This document shows, piece after piece, positions 12,458-24,314 of a stretch of 64,000 bases of DNA (its first letter is position 1; each line of letters starts with the position of its first letter). Where the stretch lies: assembly GCA_028673005.1 (NCBI GenBank), contig CM054113.1:208621504-208685503 (forward strand), in the 5' to 3' direction. The stretch comes from Tanypteryx hageni. Lineage: Eukaryota > Arthropoda > Insecta > Odonata > Petaluridae. The position numbers and the translations under genes are program-made. The notes beneath the pieces were generated by a model. The model had not been told where the DNA came from. It did not search any database and was given only the letters and a program-made list of their open reading frames with translations.

Positions 12458-13141
12458 TTTTAGCCTGATTTCCAGAATGGAAATAGGCTTACAGTTTCGT
12501 CGTTGTGTCTGTCTGTCTGTCCGTCCTCCCCTATTAACTTTTGAACCAATACAGCGATTTTCATGACACTTGGTGGAAATCTCTTGCTGCGTGAGCCGAG
12601 TTCACGAGGGTAGTTTTTGTTGCAAAGATTCAAAGTCGCGAGTTCGATTCCGGGAACTATCCTTTCCATTTGATTTACTTGGGAAATCCGAAATCCATCG
12701 CGCAGAGTATTTTCTCTCGCATATTAAAATATCTTAGAATTGTAATATCGGAGCGGGATTTGTGTTATTCTCTGAAGAAAAGAATTGAGATTCTAATTTT
12801 TATCGTAGAATTTTGCTTATCGATTGTATTTCTTCGAACTTCGCGTAAATATTGGCGTTTTTGTAGTTTTTATCACTCATTACGAGAGTGTTGCCATCGC
12901 AGCGACTATTGTTGGACTCGGATTCGGTATAGTCTAATACATACACGCGCTATTTTTTCCACACAAATATGCGCGATCAATTTAGTTTTCCTTTCGAATG
13001 TATTTATAACGCTAAACTATGAAACTTGGGAACACAAAGAACAACTCATTCGCGGTGATTTTAAAGCCATCAAAGCCAATATAAGTATTAAATAAATAAT
13101 TATGTGGAAAGTAGGCATCATAAGTTCTGTTTGGATCATCT
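12458..13141 (+). repeat. Interspersed repeat family A, copy 2
   Basis: Aligns along its length with copy 1 (3199-3940). It has the same starting palindrome (TTTCCAGAATGGAAA), the GTCT tract, the GTTCGATTCC string and the same 3' end (AAGTTCTGTTTGGATCATCTT). The sequence after that point differs from copy 1, which fixes the 3' boundary of the family. Confidence 0.85.
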
Positions 13142-16100
13142 TGTTATAAAAGTATAATAGAGAGTCTGATTTATCAAAATTGTTCTCGCATAAAAAAATT
13201 CAATTATTTTCTCAAGTTTATAGTCAAAACCTCGCTCAATAAAAAACACAGTATTCATAACGCACCGCATTTCTCATGGTATCCTGATTCGTCGTGATTA
13301 TTTTGTTTCCCACGGAAATATTCCGATCGACTTCCGGAATTTATCTTCTGCATCAACAAAAGGAAGCGAAACACCTGCTTATAATTCGTAATTCGATTAT
13401 TTCGGATAATCCTGGCTAGTCCCGAGAAAATTGAGCTATTATTTAACAAAAATATTTATGCCCTGAAATGCTTCGACAGCATCGGGTGGGAGGTGGCAAG
13501 TGCCAATCTATTACTAGTGCCAGTATTATTATGAAAATTCCGATAAATTAGCCATGTAAACGTCGATTTACTCGTGATGAGGTTTCCACTCAGAATGACA
13601 GCACCATAATCAAAATTCATGATAGAATAAAGCTGCCTGAGAAGTTCTACTCTGATTTAGGAACAATTGAAACTCCCAACTATATCGGAAGACACGACCG
13701 CGGTCATAAAAGGCGTGAGGTCCATTGTCGGATAGAACTATATCGGCGTTCCTTTGTTCCTACCACAACACCGCAATAGGAGAGCCAAACCTACATGTGA
13801 GAATACTCAACGACAATTTAGAGCATTGCATCACCTCCCATCCACCAATATACAGAATTACTGGGTGGCATATAGATTTAGACGCGAATTAATTTCTAAA
13901 TTACTGTCACTAATGTTTGCGATCGCCTCATTAACCGTGCTGGATAAACTCGCGCGTATTTTCATCGAACACGCGGAAATCGCGAAACGACACCGCCTTC
14001 ATGCTTGGCCGACACGGTGCAACGTCCCTCCAGTTTTCCTAGATGGCGTGCAAAGCGCAAATACCGACGCACTCGCATGATGTCCAGCCTCGGAAACAAA
14101 AATACAACCAAAATCAAAGCGTAAGGAGATCGTACCTCCCAATCCCGTCTCCGGAGACTGGATCGTGCGGTGACGCGGAGGCGTGGCGTAGGGTCGTCTT
14201 GGAGCCGACATCGAATCTGGAATCGCGTATTTTTTTCAGCACTTCGCGCAATTTTCGGAGCGTAGCTCGAAGCGATGTTGATATCACGCCCGTGCGCGAG
14301 AAACCAACCGATGCGATCTCCTCCAACCCATAGCCGCGCAGCAACTGACACGACGCCAGCAACGGAACGTGACCCCGGTGACTAATAGTTACACTACAAC
14401 CACGCTAACACGAGACCGTCATAGGATTTTGTTCCCGAATGACGACGACGCGCCGTGCGAGTCGGTTGATTCTCGATTCCAACGGCTTTCGCTTTCTTCG
14501 GTTATTTTAATTGGCGATGAAGAGCTCCGTTCTTAACAAAGCAAGCGAGAGATGGTTAGTTTCGACGGAGCTGTTCCATTACGACGATTTAACAATTAAA
14601 AAAAAAATACTTCCGCGAAATTTTTTTTGACAAAAACTTTCTCAAGATGCGTAAGTAGGTAATGAGCGACTGTATTTATTAATAGTTTCCTAAAGGTGTT
14701 TTAGTGAATAATTTGAAATCGGGAGAAAAGTTCTGCCATTCTCCCGATTTAAAATCATTCCCATATTCCGGTTTATGCCAATCTTATGATCAATTCTTAC
14801 CATCAATTTCTAACAAAGACGATTTAGTAATAACAGCGAAAGAGCCTTTACCTATTCATTTCGTCTTTTGCGCTGTTTTATTCTGTCGTCTTGCTGTCTT
14901 TCCAGCAGCCATGCCAACGAGATGCTTATCGAGATTGATTCGTTTGCACCTGTCGGAAGGGTCAACAAACATCTTTCAATTATAGTTTCGCGCAACTCCG
15001 CGTCCTTTTTTTTCATCGCAGTAAGTTACGACTCACTCGACGCACTTATTCCATTCTCTCCTATACGTGATACGCCGGATTATTTACAAATGCATTCCTC
15101 TTTCAGCTGCACCAATGACCGCTGGAGTGCGTGCGCCCCTTTCTCCCTCGGCCGCCCCGCACCGAACCCTCCTCCCCTTCGCCGCTTTCCTTGCCTCCAC
15201 GCCGCTCTCCGCCACGCCCCTCCGACCACCCTTCATCCATCCCAACTCCACCCTCCTTCGTCCACGCTTTCTCCGCCAGCCCCTCCCAAATCCCACCTCC
15301 GACCTTCCTCCTCCCCGCCTCCGACCTTCCTCCACCGCATCTCCGTCCTTCCTCCTCCATCCCATCCTCCACCATTCCTGCACATTCCCCTCTCGGCTCC
15401 CTCTCTCTCTCTACCTCTCTTTCCTTCCTTCTCTCCCTGTATCTGCGCCCTCCCGTCGTTCTCCCGCCCACGAACATTATTGTCTCTTTCTTCTCAGACA
15501 TTATTCACTTCCTCGCCTTCCACATGAAAAACCGTGTGATGTCAAACCCGAGAACATTGTTTTGCGCATTTTATTATTTTATATGTGTCAGGCGGATTCT
15601 TCGACGTTCGTCATCTCGGCGCCCACTTGGTGTTCCATGTTCTCGCGGACGTACGCTCCCGGACGATTTATCTTCGCGCAAGTAAATCCGTGGGAGGATC
15701 CCCATACCGTGCTCCAATGCTTGTATGCAAAATTAACGAATAACCGATCTTATGAAACCCTATAAATAGTTCCGTTTGTTTTTTGCGTGAAAAAAAGATC
15801 CTTATTTATTAAATCCTTCGGCGTGGATTGACATACGGCAAGGGTGACCTATTTTCCTCCAACTGCCAGAACATAAACACGTTCTTATGGATTGGCAGCA
15901 TGCATGTATAAATTAATTTAATGTGGCGGCAAAAAGATTTCATTGTCATGATAAGTCATGAAGTTTTAGCGAAATTATGAACTGTACAATCTGACAAATT
16001 TAACCTCACTATTGAAATGTCTGCATACGTTTAGGTTGAGGTTATTACGGAATCTAATTATTTGTTTATTTAAACGTCTTGGGACGGACAATCCTAAAAA

Positions 16101-17400
16101 CTTGTTATGTATTAATTTCTGTTTATAAATATAATATCTCCCATTTTAGACAAAAACGCATTTGGCGCGAAGAGTTATGTTTTATCCGCACAGCAAGGAA
16201 CGTTTTCTCAAGCGGGATAAACGACAAAACCGCAGACTAAAAACGAAATACCAATGACGAATGTCAAGATGTGAAAACTTCGAGACATGCAATTAAGAGA
16301 TTAAAATGATTCAATTATCCAAAATTTCTTCCTATTTTAACGATGGAAAGCGTGAAACTTCATGAGAAACAATCTGGAAACAGGAACATTATAAGAAAAT
16401 ACATATTCTCTTCATCATTACAAGCTTAATTCCTCATTATGCCCTTTTAGTGCCCTCGGGAATCGGTTGCGAAGGATGGCTCCGACGAACACACCGCGGG
16501 TAATGGCGAGGAATGGCCCCTAATGAGATTCAAAGCCCTTTCGGAAGATCGCATGAACATAAGGCGACAGGAGATGGTGCTATTCCGCCGACGGACCGGT
16601 ACGCTGGTTTCCCTCGGGAACCCAACAATGGCGTCTGACAAAGAACGTGGCGCGAGCGATCCGCAGGAAGATACGGTGGATGAGCGGCAGAGCCCCGAAG
16701 CGGTTCCGCGCGATAATCAGAGCCGCGGCACAATGCGTATCTACCGATGGCCAATGGTGCTTCGTTTCTCATTAGACGAGGCGATACAGGCGATACGCGT
16801 GTATACGCGAGAGGTATCATGGGAAAAACCTTTAGCGAGGAGTCGAGGGTCGCCTGGAGAAGATCGCGAGAGGAGAGACAAGTTTACGGGTTCGCAAAAA
16901 ACAATCCATCCGCCGCTGAAAAATAAAATAAGATTTTCGGGAGCATTCCTCTGCTTGCAAATCCATCGAAATCCGCTCGCTATATCTTTTCCTGTGCGTT
17001 TTATAGAAAACGAGCGGAATTACCCGTTGAAGCTCAACGGGATTTTGTAGTGTGATTAAAATATAACCTTTGAGGTGTGTGTGTAAAAACTTATATAAGT
17101 ATATCTATATATATTAACTAAAGGAAAAGAAAGGGTAGTGATGAGGGTGGCAACAAGGTGTTGAGGGAAGCCCAGCGGACACTTACCAAGTTGGGGACCA
17201 AGTTGGCACGCTGCTGCTATATACATACACACACACACACACACACATATATATAGTCTATATCCCACTTAACATTTTTGAAATATATATATACAAGAAT
17301 GTTTCAATGAATGACTGATGCAAAAAACTATCTACTGCATCAAGAGATTTATTCTGATTTATTGGCAGTTTTGACCAAAATCCAGGCAAAAAAATTATCT
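13142..17400. other. Intergenic DNA with CpG-rich patches, no supported gene
   Basis: CpG-rich patches stand at 13900-14600, 15060-15780 and 16440-17050. About 15130-15450 is almost pure pyrimidine on the + strand (CCTCC/TCTCT), giving long spurious Pro/Ser ORFs (up to 232 codons). ORF 16523-17050 (175 codons) is the least biased, but I recognise no domain and see no intron signals that would place it in a gene. Confidence 0.45.
17223..17256. repeat. (CA)n/(TA)n microsatellite
   Basis: ACAC run followed by ATAT run; simple sequence only. Confidence 0.9.
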
Positions 17401-17704
17401 TTCTATAACAGAGGTGGCCAAACCGCGGCTCTTTTTACTTATTATGCGGCGCTTTTAACTTAGTATGCAGCTCTTTAAAATTTTCATTTAGAGGAGTGTC
17501 AACGGTTTTCATGACATATTGTGACTTTAGACGTGTTAGGGATGCCTACGGCACATGCATTATATCTTAATTGCTTCGGATACAGGTTATGTTGTACTAT
17601 TCATAAATATATGAACACAGAATGTGTCATGCGGCTCTCAAACTTCTGATGATTATCGTGTGCGGCTCGGAGGGTAAGTAAGTTTGGCCACCCCTGTTCT
17701 ATAA
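17401..17704. mobile_element. hAT-type MITE with perfect 8-bp target-site duplication
   Basis: The element at 17409-17696 (288 bp) starts CAGAGGTGGCCAAAC and ends GTTTGGCCACCCCTG, near-perfect inverted repeats. It is flanked by TTCTATAA on both sides (17401-17408 and 17697-17704). The termini match a very widespread hAT terminal style (CAGGGGTGGCCAAAC, then GCGGCTC). No coding sequence. Confidence 0.95.
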
Positions 17705-20700
17705 GAGAGTACCTAATGGAGCAATATTAAGCTCTTAGTGAAAAATTTGCACAGATTAATTTTAGTTTTAACCCATCTTAAGAAATATAGCGTTTAATAT
17801 TATTTTAAGTGATCAATCTGTGATAATCTTATATGACGAGTGCTGTAACAATCCAGGAGGTACGTGCGAGCGTGTTATTCCGTAAATATATTTCCCCACA
17901 GTATTATTTTCCAATCTTTGAAATCATATCCATCGGCGTTAACGCACGTGACCTCACTTGCCATAAGGACGCTATGTTTCTCAACAATACGAGCGATGGT
18001 GAAGTGAATGAGTGGCGCTTTCTAGCGGATCTCGATCGAAAACTTTTGATGACACGGAATAAATATTTTTTCCTTCAATGAGTTTACGATATATTCGCCG
18101 TAGAAATTCGTCCCCCTTCATGTTTACACGCAAGCGAATTCAGTTTTAACCTCTGTTTATCAAGTATTCGCGGAAATAGTTACAAATTTTCCGACGAAAA
18201 TACCATCATTTTATTGACAAATCGATATAAAAACAGAAAGCCCGAAAGTTTGACACAATCGAAAACCATGACTTATATTTCCTTTTATGTCACACCTAAG
18301 AGGTTTGTATAAACACAAGCGTAGTACCGAAAAATCGCTGGCAAATGGGTGACCGATCACCCGAAAGTATAGCAACACTTCATGACCGGATGACGCGAGG
18401 GCACGTCCTCTCCGAAGGATGATAACTAGCGATTGCCCGTTGAGTGCTCTTGCGTTTAAACCCGCCGAGACGACGAAGCAACAAACCGATTATCTGCGCG
18501 CTAAGTGCAGATGGCGGCCAAAGCTTTTTATTCCTACCCTTCTCCCCAGCCGAATTCCAGACTCACCTGAGCCACTCCTCCTCGGATCCAGCTTCCGGTC
18601 GGGGCCCACTCCTCCAGACGCTGCGAGCACGGGGCCACATGGGGCCAACCCTTGGGTGAAAGCAAAAACTTTTTACGATAAACGACGAGGATCAACACAC
18701 CCGGAAAAACAACAGTCAGTCTTTCGGTCGCAATACTTCGAAAAAAAGAAGGCGGGTTATGCGAATCACCCTGTACAACGGCGGCAGAGGAAACACTACA
18801 GTCACAGTGGAGCGATGGAGGCAAATGCCTTGGCGCCTGGAAGGAGTGAGGAGGAGAGGGAGGCCTGGAAGGGAGAGGTAGACAGGTAGGTAGGCGTGGA
18901 GGAGAATAAGAGAGGGGTGAGGAGGAGTGAAGAGATGGGGGAGAAGAGAAAGAAGAGAGAGCCGGGAGGGTGAGAGAGGGCGGCGGAGGGAGGGGTGAAG
19001 GGGAGAAGGAAGAAATGTGAGCAGGATAGGGGAGGAGATCGGGGGTGGGAGACCCGGAGGAAGATGGGGGAGGGAGGTGGGGGAGTGGTTGGGGCATAGG
19101 AAGGGACTCGCATGATTGGAGGATGATGTTCGGTGGGAACTTATAAGGGACGGTGAAAAAGAGAAGAACCGTGTGCGTGGTTGAGTACCGAAATCCGGTA
19201 TCCTCCTCGCAGCGAGGCGTTACGTGTATTTGGCAGCGCTACCGAATGCAAAAATTCGAAGCACGTAATGTTTTGAAAACGATTTAAATCAATCTGGGAT
19301 GGATGTATGCAGCTTCGCCTAATATGCGATATAGATTACTCCCTCGGCTACGAAGCGATTTGGTGAACTAGGTGGAATTTCGGCAGCAAAGTAGACTTCC
19401 TTAGTGGTGGTTCACAGGCCGCCGATACCAGATACTATCTGATTTAGTCGAGCGTTTCATTTTCACGGATTCGACATAATCAATTTTTGAGCTTGTTGCA
19501 AGCCGTGAAATAGCATGGGGATGATCTTTCTCCTCGCCTCCGAAAACGTAGTTCGCTTATAATTTCGAACGATGATTAGCCACATTGGCTTATCAAATTT
19601 GTATCGTTTACAGCAACCATTCCAGCGGTATGGAAATCATTTGGCGTCGGAATTTCAGAGAGCGTGGCTTCCGCATCGGCTCAATTCGGTTAGGTCTTTA
19701 TAACGACCTTGCGAAAACGAGAGTTGTTGGGTGTGCATTTGTGCGCGCCGATTTTCACCAAGAAAAAAGAAACTACGCTCCAACATTTCAAGTCGATGTG
19801 GCCTTTGCCGTTGGATATTTTCGTACGATCGTTGTTGTGGTAATTAATTCCGGTTTTGACTAGTGATTCTCTCCCAGAATGTTCAAATTTCAGGCCCATG
19901 ATTGTCTGTATCTTCCTTTGGATTCGTTTTCAAAGCCAGGACTTCTAAATGCCACATAATTACAAACCGCTGATCGCTTCTAAGCAATCTTCTTAATAAG
20001 TTTGTTTTTATGAATATTTTTTCCGAATTAGTCGGTGTTGATGTGTCAATCTTATTGATAGTAAGACTAAAGGCAGTATCTGAATAGCTTTAATAAATGA
20101 AATTTTACTAAAATTAAAATTTATGCATTGTGATAAATTAAAGATAAATTTCCCCCTCGAAGGGAAACTCACATTGTGTTATGTTCGGCTATTTTTATAA
20201 CCATGTAAGCGCACTTTTTCTGCGCATAGGTGTGTTAACCACGCCAATCATTCAGGATAGCATGAAATAATTAATAGGTGGAGCATGAGCTACTCCTTGC
20301 GGCATACATACGCCTCAAATCCGCCGGCAATTGCGAATTTGTATGAGTTTTACGTCTGATTTGCTCTCTTAATTTCTCGGAAGGAAAGAATCGCGTCGCT
20401 CAGTCTTTTTTATTTTCTTCTCCTCAGCGATCGCTCCGCTCCACATAGAGACAGGTGACCTGAGGATACCGCCTGCTTCTTACATGAAAGTATCTGTTCT
20501 CGATTTCGCCAGCTTGAGTCTCGAAACGAATGCGCTCTGAAGGTTCCCGTCCCAATTCTTCTCTCCGCCGTATTTAGCCATGCAGTTCCTTCCGCGCCCT
20601 TTATTTTTTAAAAGAATCCAACCGCCTTTAAGCGATATTACGGTTCAGAGAATTTTACATAGCTCATCTCCTCCTTTTCTTATGGTGATACGTCTTAGTT

Positions 20701-21428
20701 ACGAAGCGAAGATGGTATCATGCTGAAAAAACTCGAGCGATATCTGGCATTTAGTTTCATAAACATAAAGCGCGTGTCTCGTATCGCTGCGAATTCTTTT
20801 AATTGGCTGTTTTTTAAATTTAATTTTCCCGCGGCGATAATCGCGTTGCTTAACCGTTAAATTGGGCATCAATTAAGCAAGAATAGAAAATAGAAGTGTT
20901 CATTGCGTAAAATTGACTTGGTCTTGTAGAGCAGTTCTCTCCACTCTTTATGAATGTGCCGCTGTTTGCCTCGTTCTTTAAAAGATGGAGACAAAATTAA
21001 TTCTGTCTGGCTCTCTTGTTACCCCATTGAGAAACCATTGGTATTTTATCCAATTTACCGCATCAGGAATCACTCGTAGTATTCGGAACCTGTGTGAGGT
21101 GGTTTTGTAACACAATTTTTTTATTGTGTCGCCTATATTTGTACGCGGTTTTCAGCGCAAAACATAACGAAGTCGCTTTTGTGAATAGGTCGAAGAATTC
21201 ATATACGAACTCGGATCTTGTACGTCCATAAGGCTCCAGAAATATTTTTCCTTCCTTGAGAACATTTACTTGCGTTTTGAATTGAATAAAGAACTCCAAT
21301 TGTATCCTAAATCAAGTTTGTTTTTCACACATTCGCCGACGAAGGATTTAATTACCACGGTTACTTAGCATATATTTACCGCATTTGTGACCTTTGACAT
21401 TGCTACTTATATGTTGTGGTTGTGAATG
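17705..21428. other. Intergenic DNA, no supported gene
   Basis: The CpG-rich, purine-rich patch at 18330-19260 includes a GATGGCGGCC string near 18509 and a G/A-rich tract at 18830-19090. ORFs here (up to 187 codons on the minus strand) are low-complexity Pro/Ser translations. The remainder is AT-rich without recognisable coding sequence. Confidence 0.45.
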
Positions 21429-21898
21429 CATGTACACAGTGCCGTAACTAGGGCGGGGCATCTGCCCGGGGCGCAAAAATTGTTAATGGTAAGTTGTGTG
21501 AGGTTGCATGGCGTAAGGACAGGGGCGATTTCACTACTATACTTGTTCCAGACATAAGTATAGCAGAAATTATAAATTTCGATTATGTCATTGATGAGTT
21601 TGTTGCATTAAAATCACGTAGAATATCTCTTTAATGTTAAAATATTCATACTTTCTGTATTTCAATTATGTATGTGTGTAATTATGTACATACGTAATTA
21701 CATTAATAATTATGTATTTAAATTATGTACATTTATAGTGAGAAATTACATCATTTATAGTTTATTTTTATTTATTAATTATTCACCCAAAATCCATATA
21801 GTAAAAAATATAGGTATTGAGATTTTTTTATGGAGCGGGCGCATATTTGGTAGTTTGCCCCGGGTGCTAATATAGCTAGTTACGGCGCTGCATGTAGT
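21429..21898. mobile_element. hAT-type MITE, 454 bp
   Basis: The element at 21437-21890 starts CAGTGCCGTAACTAG and ends CTAGTTACGGCGCTG. Flanks CATGTACA and CATGTAGT agree at 6 of 8 positions, as expected for an aged 8-bp duplication. The interior is AT-rich with no transposase. Confidence 0.88.
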
Positions 21899-24314
21899 AC
21901 ATACGTTCACCTTTATGAGTTAGACGTTACATAGAAGTAGAATTTTCTCGAAAGGGTGAGGCCTTTTTAGATGCTCGTTTTATTTCGAAAATCGAACATC
22001 CATTCTACGAAGACGCCGTCTATTCGAGGGACAGAGTATGTATGCGAGAGTTGATATGCTGTCCGTGTTTTGAGCGATACGTGCGACACAGCTTTCTGTC
22101 GACCGTTAGACTCTTGCTTTGCCCTCGAGCGTTTTTTGTCGCTTTTGCATCGATAGAAAGACTTAGCCGCGAGGGGTACTAGTCTTTGGCCGCGAGAGAG
22201 TGAGGTTAGGCGATATTGAAGTTAATCGACACGATACGGACTCGATTAATCAAGAAAGCAAAGAAACTAATGGAAGTGTGGAAGAAACTATTTCCTGTTT
22301 GTGTACCCTATGTGAGACCTATTCGTCACAGTTTTTCACGATAAATGGTACGTAGGATTATGAAAAATGCACAGAAATAAGTAAGCAAAAAAGGTGTGGA
22401 AGTCCAGTTTTCAAAATTTATAGATAGAAATAATGGATGCTGAATAGGGCGAACATTAATTTCATCAGATTTTTACAAATGAAAGGATTGTGATAAATGA
22501 TTCAGTGAATGCTGATATATACTGCAATCATCGACAAAATTACACGTATGCGAATAAGATATCGATTTATTATTAGAATTTGCAAGTCATCCGCTGTTCA
22601 TAAAACAAATACATAATCCTCGAATATTGCTTTCAATTGATACATATCTCTCAAACCCATACATTATGCGATCGCTTTGGCTGGATAAAAATTAAAAATT
22701 ATTTGTTTGTTTATACAGAATTTCTGGCTAATCAACCTCTTGGATTATTATAGCCATTACTCCTTCCACACCGAATACACAAGGGAGGAGGGAAACCCGA
22801 AAATTAAAAACGAAAGTAAATTCATGAAACTTCATATGTTATTATTATTAACTGGTCGTTATTTCTAAAAAATTAAATTGGCAAAATATTTGAAAGTAAT
22901 AGATTTCATTAGATGTTCGTAAAATCAAATTTGGAATCATAAAATCCTCATCGTAAGAGACAATAAGAACTCTCATTAGAGTTCCAGTTCAGAATTTCTT
23001 ACGCATAAAATTTTCAGATACCTTTATGAACAGTTTTTGTTATTTTGCTTTCGTTTCTTTACTTTCATCGTCAATTTGACTCCAGAAATTAGTTTATCTC
23101 GACATTTTGTTTTGAATAGATAAGGTTTTTCAATCTGTGGTCGGCAGACTCGCTATAGATGGTCTACATTAGTGACTAAAAATTGAAGTTAGCAACTAAT
23201 GCAGATGGTACTGTATCATCAGCGTTCCAAAAGGATTTATAGCTAGAAACCGACAATAGTAATGTGTTTAACGATGTTGACGTTCTGCTCTAGTGATAGG
23301 TCCGTGAATGCGAACGAATGAGATCAATCATCAGCCTTAAGGCTGGTACGTCTCATTCCCAGCTGTGTTTCAAACGCGAAGCGACGTCTATTTTACCATG
23401 CTCAGTTTCCTGAAGTTAAGCACATCCCTGAAAGAATGGGAGTTCATGCGAATGCTTGATAAAGGAAACTCCTGCGGCTATAAAACGGTCGAGTAAAACA
23501 AGCGCATTAATTTACAAATAAGTTTGTTCCGTAGCAATTCACCGATTGTTTATTCTGATATGAATCTTTTACCTATACCTCTTATACAAATTTTGTTAAA
23601 TCACATAAAAAATAACTTTAGAAGACTCTTTTAAGGATCAAATTTCGGTAAATCACTGTTGAATAAGACTACTTTGCGGCTAAAATGTTTATCTGGTTTA
23701 CTCAATCATTTTCCGACTGACATGATTTAACATGTTAATTGAATAAATAAATATTCACCAACTACATATTTTGGAATTTGAACGAATTGTCCTATAATAT
23801 CATCGCAGAATATTTCTTTAGCTGTTGATACTTCTTAAGAAATGTTTGTAATCGTATAGAGTATAGATCGTAACGATTCAACACTCCAGAATATATAATT
23901 TCAGGATAGATCGGAAAATAATATATCTAGAAGTAATTTTTAATAATCTATTAATTTAAATGACCCGATGATTAATAATAAGTTTATGACTTATGCACTT
24001 AAGCTGTATTAGTATCATAATTGATGGTATGTCGAGAATGTAATATTTTAATCTAAAATTTCTATAAGATTCGTAGGTTATGGACTGAAATGAGGTTACA
24101 CCGCTCTAGTGGCCAAGGTTGTAATCTTATCATTCTTCCTGTAGGATGATGATATATGCTAAGTCAGAATCCATACAGTCTATTGTTAATTTTTCAGTTG
24201 TTTAAAGTCAATATTGGCGTTTAGGGAAATATTTTACATTTTGTTTTTGTCGCTTTATACTTCCCTTATACTATAGAATTAAGATTTTAAATAATCTAAG
24301 ACATCCTTTTAAAA
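21899..24314. other. Intergenic DNA upstream of EMC3
   Basis: AT-rich with a short CpG-richer piece at about 21950-22200. The EMC3 promoter must lie in its 3' part, but I see no clear TATA or initiator element to annotate. Confidence 0.5.

Noticed and set aside
14868..15765. Overlapping ORFs of 184-232 codons on the + strand
   Set aside because: They come from a pyrimidine tract with few possible stops; the translations are Pro/Ser-rich in all three frames with no domain.
16523..17050. 175-codon ORF
   Set aside because: Composition is less biased than its neighbours, but no domain, no partner exons and an opposing ORF in the same CpG-rich patch.
18534..19113. 187-codon ORF on the minus strand
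   Set aside because: Same cause: a purine tract read on its complement gives Pro/Ser repeats; no start context or homology.
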